Assembly (NCBI RefSeq): GCF_025602895.1
Contig: NW_026516205.1
Coordinates: forward strand, 868,001 to 932,000
DNA length: 64,000 bases
Origin: Polychytrium aggregatum
Taxonomy: Eukaryota; Chytridiomycota; Chytridiomycetes; Polychytriales
Direction of reading: 5' to 3'
Shown here: positions 59,961 to 64,000 of the stretch, one piece after another
How the letters are laid out: each line of letters starts with the position of its first letter
Numbering within the stretch: position 1 is the first letter of the stretch
Notes under the pieces: generated by a model
The model's input: the letters and a program-made list of their open reading frames with translations, nothing else
The model's database searches: none
Told to the model about the DNA's origin: nothing
Made by a program: the position numbers and the translations under genes

Positions 59961-62469
59961 GAACCTCATTTATTCAGCCCTGCCGCTCAGACTTGACATT
60001 CCTTTTCATTTCCATTTCCATGGTGCCTCTCCATATCTATGATCTTCTGTTTTATTATCTTGGTCGACTGTGTTCTAAACTATTTAGGTCAGAGGCTATC
60101 GCTTCGCCATATGCATCTCTTACCTTCACCCGGTTACCCGTTTATCATTGTCATCCAGGATAGTCAGGATAGGCGGACTGTCTTCAGACGTGAGTTCCCT
60201 CTCCTTTGGGCTTTCAATTGCGGGATCCTGGGCCTATTTTTTTGGCGATAGCTCGAAGGATTCGGAAATCGTTTGAAGAAATGGTAGAGATTCATGGGAG
60301 CCTTACATACGCGGCCAGCCGGCTCTTGCACCAAATTTGCTCTTCTTTACTTGAAGACACAAGCCAATTGATGCGATAGTGAATTACATGTCAATATGAT
60401 CAGATATGAGACACCAAATAGTCATCTCAGATGGGCTTCTCTAGAATCTAGATCTTCCAGGAACAGTGGCTAGCAATACATAAATCCACAAGACCGTAGA
60501 TTGTCCATAGCTTGCTTCGCTTTAGATACTTCTCGATTGAAATTCAAGTTTGTCCGGAGTTGTGGTTGTATGAGCACCACGATATTTTTGGTTGACTATC
60601 TGGTGGCGAGCAGCCCTTCAGCGTGCCAACAAATGAACTATCAAAGCACCGTGGCTCTATAAACCGAATAAAGTTGCAAGTATTGACCATATTCTCGCTA
60701 CTGTCAATGCAATTCACTTGACGACGGCGTGATGATGGAGTTGAGTTAGTGAATGCTATCTCACCTTTCGTATTACGTCACCTCACCTTTCGTATTATGC
60801 CACCCCATTATGCTGCTGACTTTTATGGGATCTGCATATCACTTATTACTCAAGACGCACCGATCGTCTTTGGTGAAACCCACGGCATGTGTATAACAGT
60901 GCGTCTTCTGTTGTGGTCGGTTGCTCAGTTGTCGGTTGAAAGCAGCATATGAAGTACTCACGGTAATGGCACTGCTATGTCCGGTATCGATATTGATTGA
61001 AGAAACTTTCAATCGGTTCACTCGAAAATAAAATTATGTTCACACCAATTCTTTTTTTTTTTCGACACTCTTATATATTTTTCTATTTCTATTGGGAAGG
61101 GGTAAGGTCCTCGGTAGCGAGCCTGCCCCATGAATACCAAGCCGCGCCATCAACGGCCACTATTGGCCATGGCTCGGCCACGTCTGCCTCTCTTTGCCCA
61201 ACCTCATCTTCTCGACAAACCTTGGCTCTGTCATTGCGTCCTTACATCCCTGCATCCTTACAACTCTGAAATTCGGCTGCTGCGTCGATTTTTCACCTCA
61301 AGATGGACCTTAAAAACCGAATCTTGGCTCGGTTCAAAAACTGGAAGACTGCTTTTCCTGCTGGTGGACCGATCCGCGGCGCTCTCGCCTCGGCAGCTCC
61401 GGCTTCCCTGGCGTCCCTATCGAGGCTCCCGGATATTTTCGGAAATCACTTGCGACCAGAGCGGCCCGAGTCCGCTCAAAACTCCCTCGATTCAAGCCGG
61501 TTCGTCAGTGGTATCCTGGCATCGGCCAGCGAAAGTCGCTGGGCGACTTGCCCGTGCCCCGTTGGCGAAGGGACCCACCCCAAGCATCGCCAAACAGCTC
61601 ACTTGAAGCGGCTTCGGCCCTGAAGCAACAAGAGACCGTAGATCACCACAGGCCTATGGCGAAGCACCCAGGTACGTCTGGTTCAATGCGGTCGCTGCTC
61701 GTGATACTTTACCCCGACCGCTGCTCGATGCAACTCTGACGCCCAGCCTCGCCAATATCTGCTCCCCGACCGAATCTGCGTATGGATTGTCCCTCGTAAC
61801 AGTTCCACTTTCTTCAACAATGTGTTTCCCATGGGAGAGTCCTCTCGCTTTGATCCTGCACTCTGATCCCCCTTGTTGGCCCTTGTTCTTTTCCATTCTG
61901 TGTATATTCTGGGGTTACATACGAAATGCAGTTATCATTTTATCCCTATCGTGGTCCATTCTCTCCCGTCACTTGTCGGCCTCTATTCTGCTGTTCGTCT
62001 GTGACCGTTATGGCATTTTGATAAGCCGTTCTTGACAACTGTGGGCTGACAATGGCACTCCTCTGGTGCTTGTTCTTCACAATTGGTTGACATATCGAGA
62101 ATCAACAGTTTCGATAGTCCGGATGATATAATCAACTCACAAAACTGAAACATGTCGAGGGGCGTGTTACATATCAGTTATAGTGTTTATGAATTGTTTA
62201 TAGAATCACAATTCAGTACCCTTTTCCCATTTCCTTCACATCAGCCGCAATATTCTACTTACGCTGATGAGCTGTGGGGTCACTCCATCGACTAGGAGGG
62301 CTATATACTTGGTCCTCTGTGAGAGGATTCGGATATTCGTCATGAAGTTCGATTGAGGCTCGTGGTACAGATCCAGATGGAACGAATAGTGGATATGCCC
62401 TTCCGCAAACCTATTTTTGAAAGTAGCAGCCATCGTTTCGAAATGTGCCCGTCAATTGATGTGGGTCGC
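59961..62469. other. No convincing gene between the tRNA cluster and the TBC gene
   Basis: Mostly AT-richer sequence. Two places were considered. From 61303 (good ATG context, start MDLKNRILARFKNW) all three frames stay open to about 61620 because of GC-rich codons, and a second frame (FPGVPIEAPGYFRKS...) also looks protein-like; I cannot choose. At 61787-62035 there is a hydrophobic 82-codon frame with possible membrane segments, without other support. A short T run lies near 61050. Confidence 0.45.
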
Positions 62470-64000
62470 TCAGCATCTTCTCAGCTGGTCTTCTCCAGCT
62501 GATTCCGATTGATCAATTCGCTCATTCTTCCATCGAGCACATCCGATATGTATATCCACATGCAAGTCACCACTCTCCCTCAATACATTTCCCAGATTGC
62601 AATGCCATCCTCCCCCCGTCTGTGGCCACATCTCTTTGCCATATGGCCCGACTTGTACCACCCCGAGAACTTGTCGATTTCCCATTGCGCCAGCTCGCCC
62701 AACGCCGTCACGATTACAATCTGGCATGCTCCCCAGATCTGATACTCACGAGTCACGTGTATCCAAGATTAAGGATATGCTCTTGATTTGCGAAAAGTCC
62801 TTCACCGATATCCATGGCAGCTCTGCATGGCTATCTCCCTTGTGTTTGCCGATCTTATTTTATATGTTGTTTCGCGGACTTGTTAGCCCAAAGTTCCCAA
62901 AGCTCGATCTATTTCTGTTCAAGTATCGGCTGCTGGTGGTAATTTACCTCAGACTTTCTTGGCTGACTTCGGAGGTTGTCATAGAAAGAGGGAGGTGTTG
63001 TTTTGAATGTAAAGTTGGCATCGGAAATTGCTGCCTCGATTTCGATGTTGGGCAGTTCCGAAAGCAGGACCATGCACTGAAACACGGTTGATCAAGGGAG
63101 AGGGCCGTTAATATCACCGATCGTATCGTTGAAAGTCGTTTTCAATATCCCCTTGGGGTGTTGAATCGATGTGCAGTCGGTTCAATAGAATTCACCGATG
63201 TTGCCCTACCTGGTTGAAGTCGTGATGAATGATCTGATCCCGCAGTTGCGTCAAGATCGCAAGACCGAAGTGTAGACCCACATAGTCTCCGCCAACCAAA
63301 AGGTTATCCCATAGAGGATATATCTTATCCAGTGGGAAGATATCTGGGTTTAAGAGGAGCTCACATGAGTCTTCATTACGTCCACAACCAGTGTTCAATC
63401 TGGATCCCCGTATCTTTTCATTGACTGTAGCTAACTGATACGGCTGTCTTGTCAATGTACCCAGAGCATCGCAAGCTTTCACTTCTTTGCGATCATTCCA
63501 TCGAAATGAACTCTAACTCCCACTCATGGCATCGCCTCGCTTCAATTAAGAACTTACGTGCATACATGGTCATGAACCTAGACAGAATTATGTTATAGGA
63601 GCAGTTCAGAATGAGACATGCGTCAAATAAGAAGCCACACTGGTTTGTAGCTCTTGTCTTACCAAGGAATTGCATACAAGCTCGGCTGCAGGCCAAGTGT
63701 AAGCATATGCAGTGCCAACTCCGGATCGTGAAACGCAATCAACTTGGAAAACACAGTCATGTACCTATATCGATGAGGAGCTTAGGCTGGTGTATCTCAT
63801 CACAAGCTATATGGTTCAAAGTCCAGCTGACGGCTCGAAAGCTTTGTACTCACTTGTTGATTGTGATGGTGTTATCCACAACGAAGAAATCGGACAGAAA
63901 TCGCGATACGAATTCCTTCAAGCAGCTATACGCCAGAGCCTGTGCGTCGTTTTTGCAACTGAGTCGTCATCCTCTGAATGATCCTCGTGGAACCAGTTCT
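62470..64000 (-). CDS. TBC (Rab-GAP) domain protein, TBCK-like, 3' half (partial)
   Basis: Minus-strand exons placed: 63958-63854, 63764-63663, 63577-63558 (only 20 nt), 63343-63210 and 63076-62948; all joins in phase. They give the second half of a TBC domain: [83 protein letters not shown] and [16 protein letters not shown]. The order and the extension after the TBC match TBCK (a kinase-like/TBC/rhodanese protein of the FERRY complex) better than other TBC proteins; that choice is inference. Between 62840 and 62470 there are rhodanese-like pieces (SLILDTRDS; later [12 protein letters not shown] before a stop at 62470), but I could not connect them: the best frame has a TGA. Any kinase-like part is outside the window. 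Catalytic Arg and Gln fingers would be further N-terminal and are not visible. Confidence 0.82.

Noticed and set aside
61303-61623. Possible gene starting MDLKNRILARF
   Set aside because: All three forward frames are open over this GC-rich stretch and no splice model or family match decides; described only as part of the gap region.

Overview
The window looks like nuclear DNA of a zoosporic (chytrid-like) fungus. This is an inference from four things read in the sequence: intron-dense genes with short GT-AG introns, a complete homologue of the ciliary-tip protein CEP104 (expected only where a flagellum is made), fungal-type chromodomain Ty3/Gypsy elements, and typical eukaryotic nuclear tRNA genes.

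Left part (1-18.5 kb), gene-bearing: 3' end of an unrecognised gene (to 387); RPT6/PSMC5 proteasome ATPase (+, 1328-3116, 4 exons); TRM10 tRNA m1G9 methyltransferase (-, 5241-3798, 4 exons); CEP104 (+, 5588-10828, about 16 exons), divergent from TRM10; a UBA-UAS-UIM-UBX protein like UBXN7/Ubx5 (-, 14689-11986), tail-to-tail with CEP104; and a multi-exon Tnp2/CACTA-like transposase gene (+, about 14954-18518). A non-coding dispersed repeat occurs four times between these genes.

Middle and right part (19.4-58.4 kb), almost pure LTR retrotransposon. Family names are mine. GypA is a 5467-bp chromovirus with 309-bp LTRs, present in six near-identical copies: one solitary insertion (19438-24904, TSD gtgag); a tandem array with three internal regions sharing LTRs (from 25438); one copy inserted in reverse into the last LTR of that array (40919-46386, TSD gtagg); and one inserted in GypC (50739-56205, TSD ttggg). 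GypC is a second chromovirus (47673-58379, 237-bp LTRs, TSD gaaat), itself inserted in the 3' LTR of a third element, GypD, of which only the end remains. An older GypC relative is truncated at 25437. Both GypA and GypC join gag to pol through what reads as a textbook -1 ribosomal frameshift signal: a canonical slippery heptamer, a short spacer and a perfect stem at the gag stop. GypC also carries a 10-nt primer-binding site complementary to its own LTR, as in self-priming Tf1-type elements.

Right end (58.4-64 kb): a truncated unknown ORF on the minus strand, three closely packed tRNA genes (Ala-AGC, Lys-CTT, Asn-GTT), about 2.5 kb without a convincing gene, and on the minus strand the 3' half of a TBC (Rab-GAP) protein resembling TBCK that continues beyond the window.

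The host genes are housekeeping or cytoskeletal and do not form a pathway. The right-hand half is a nested transposon pile of recent origin, with GypA by far the youngest family. Exon boundaries were placed by eye from splice motifs, reading phase and family knowledge; no alignment was run.
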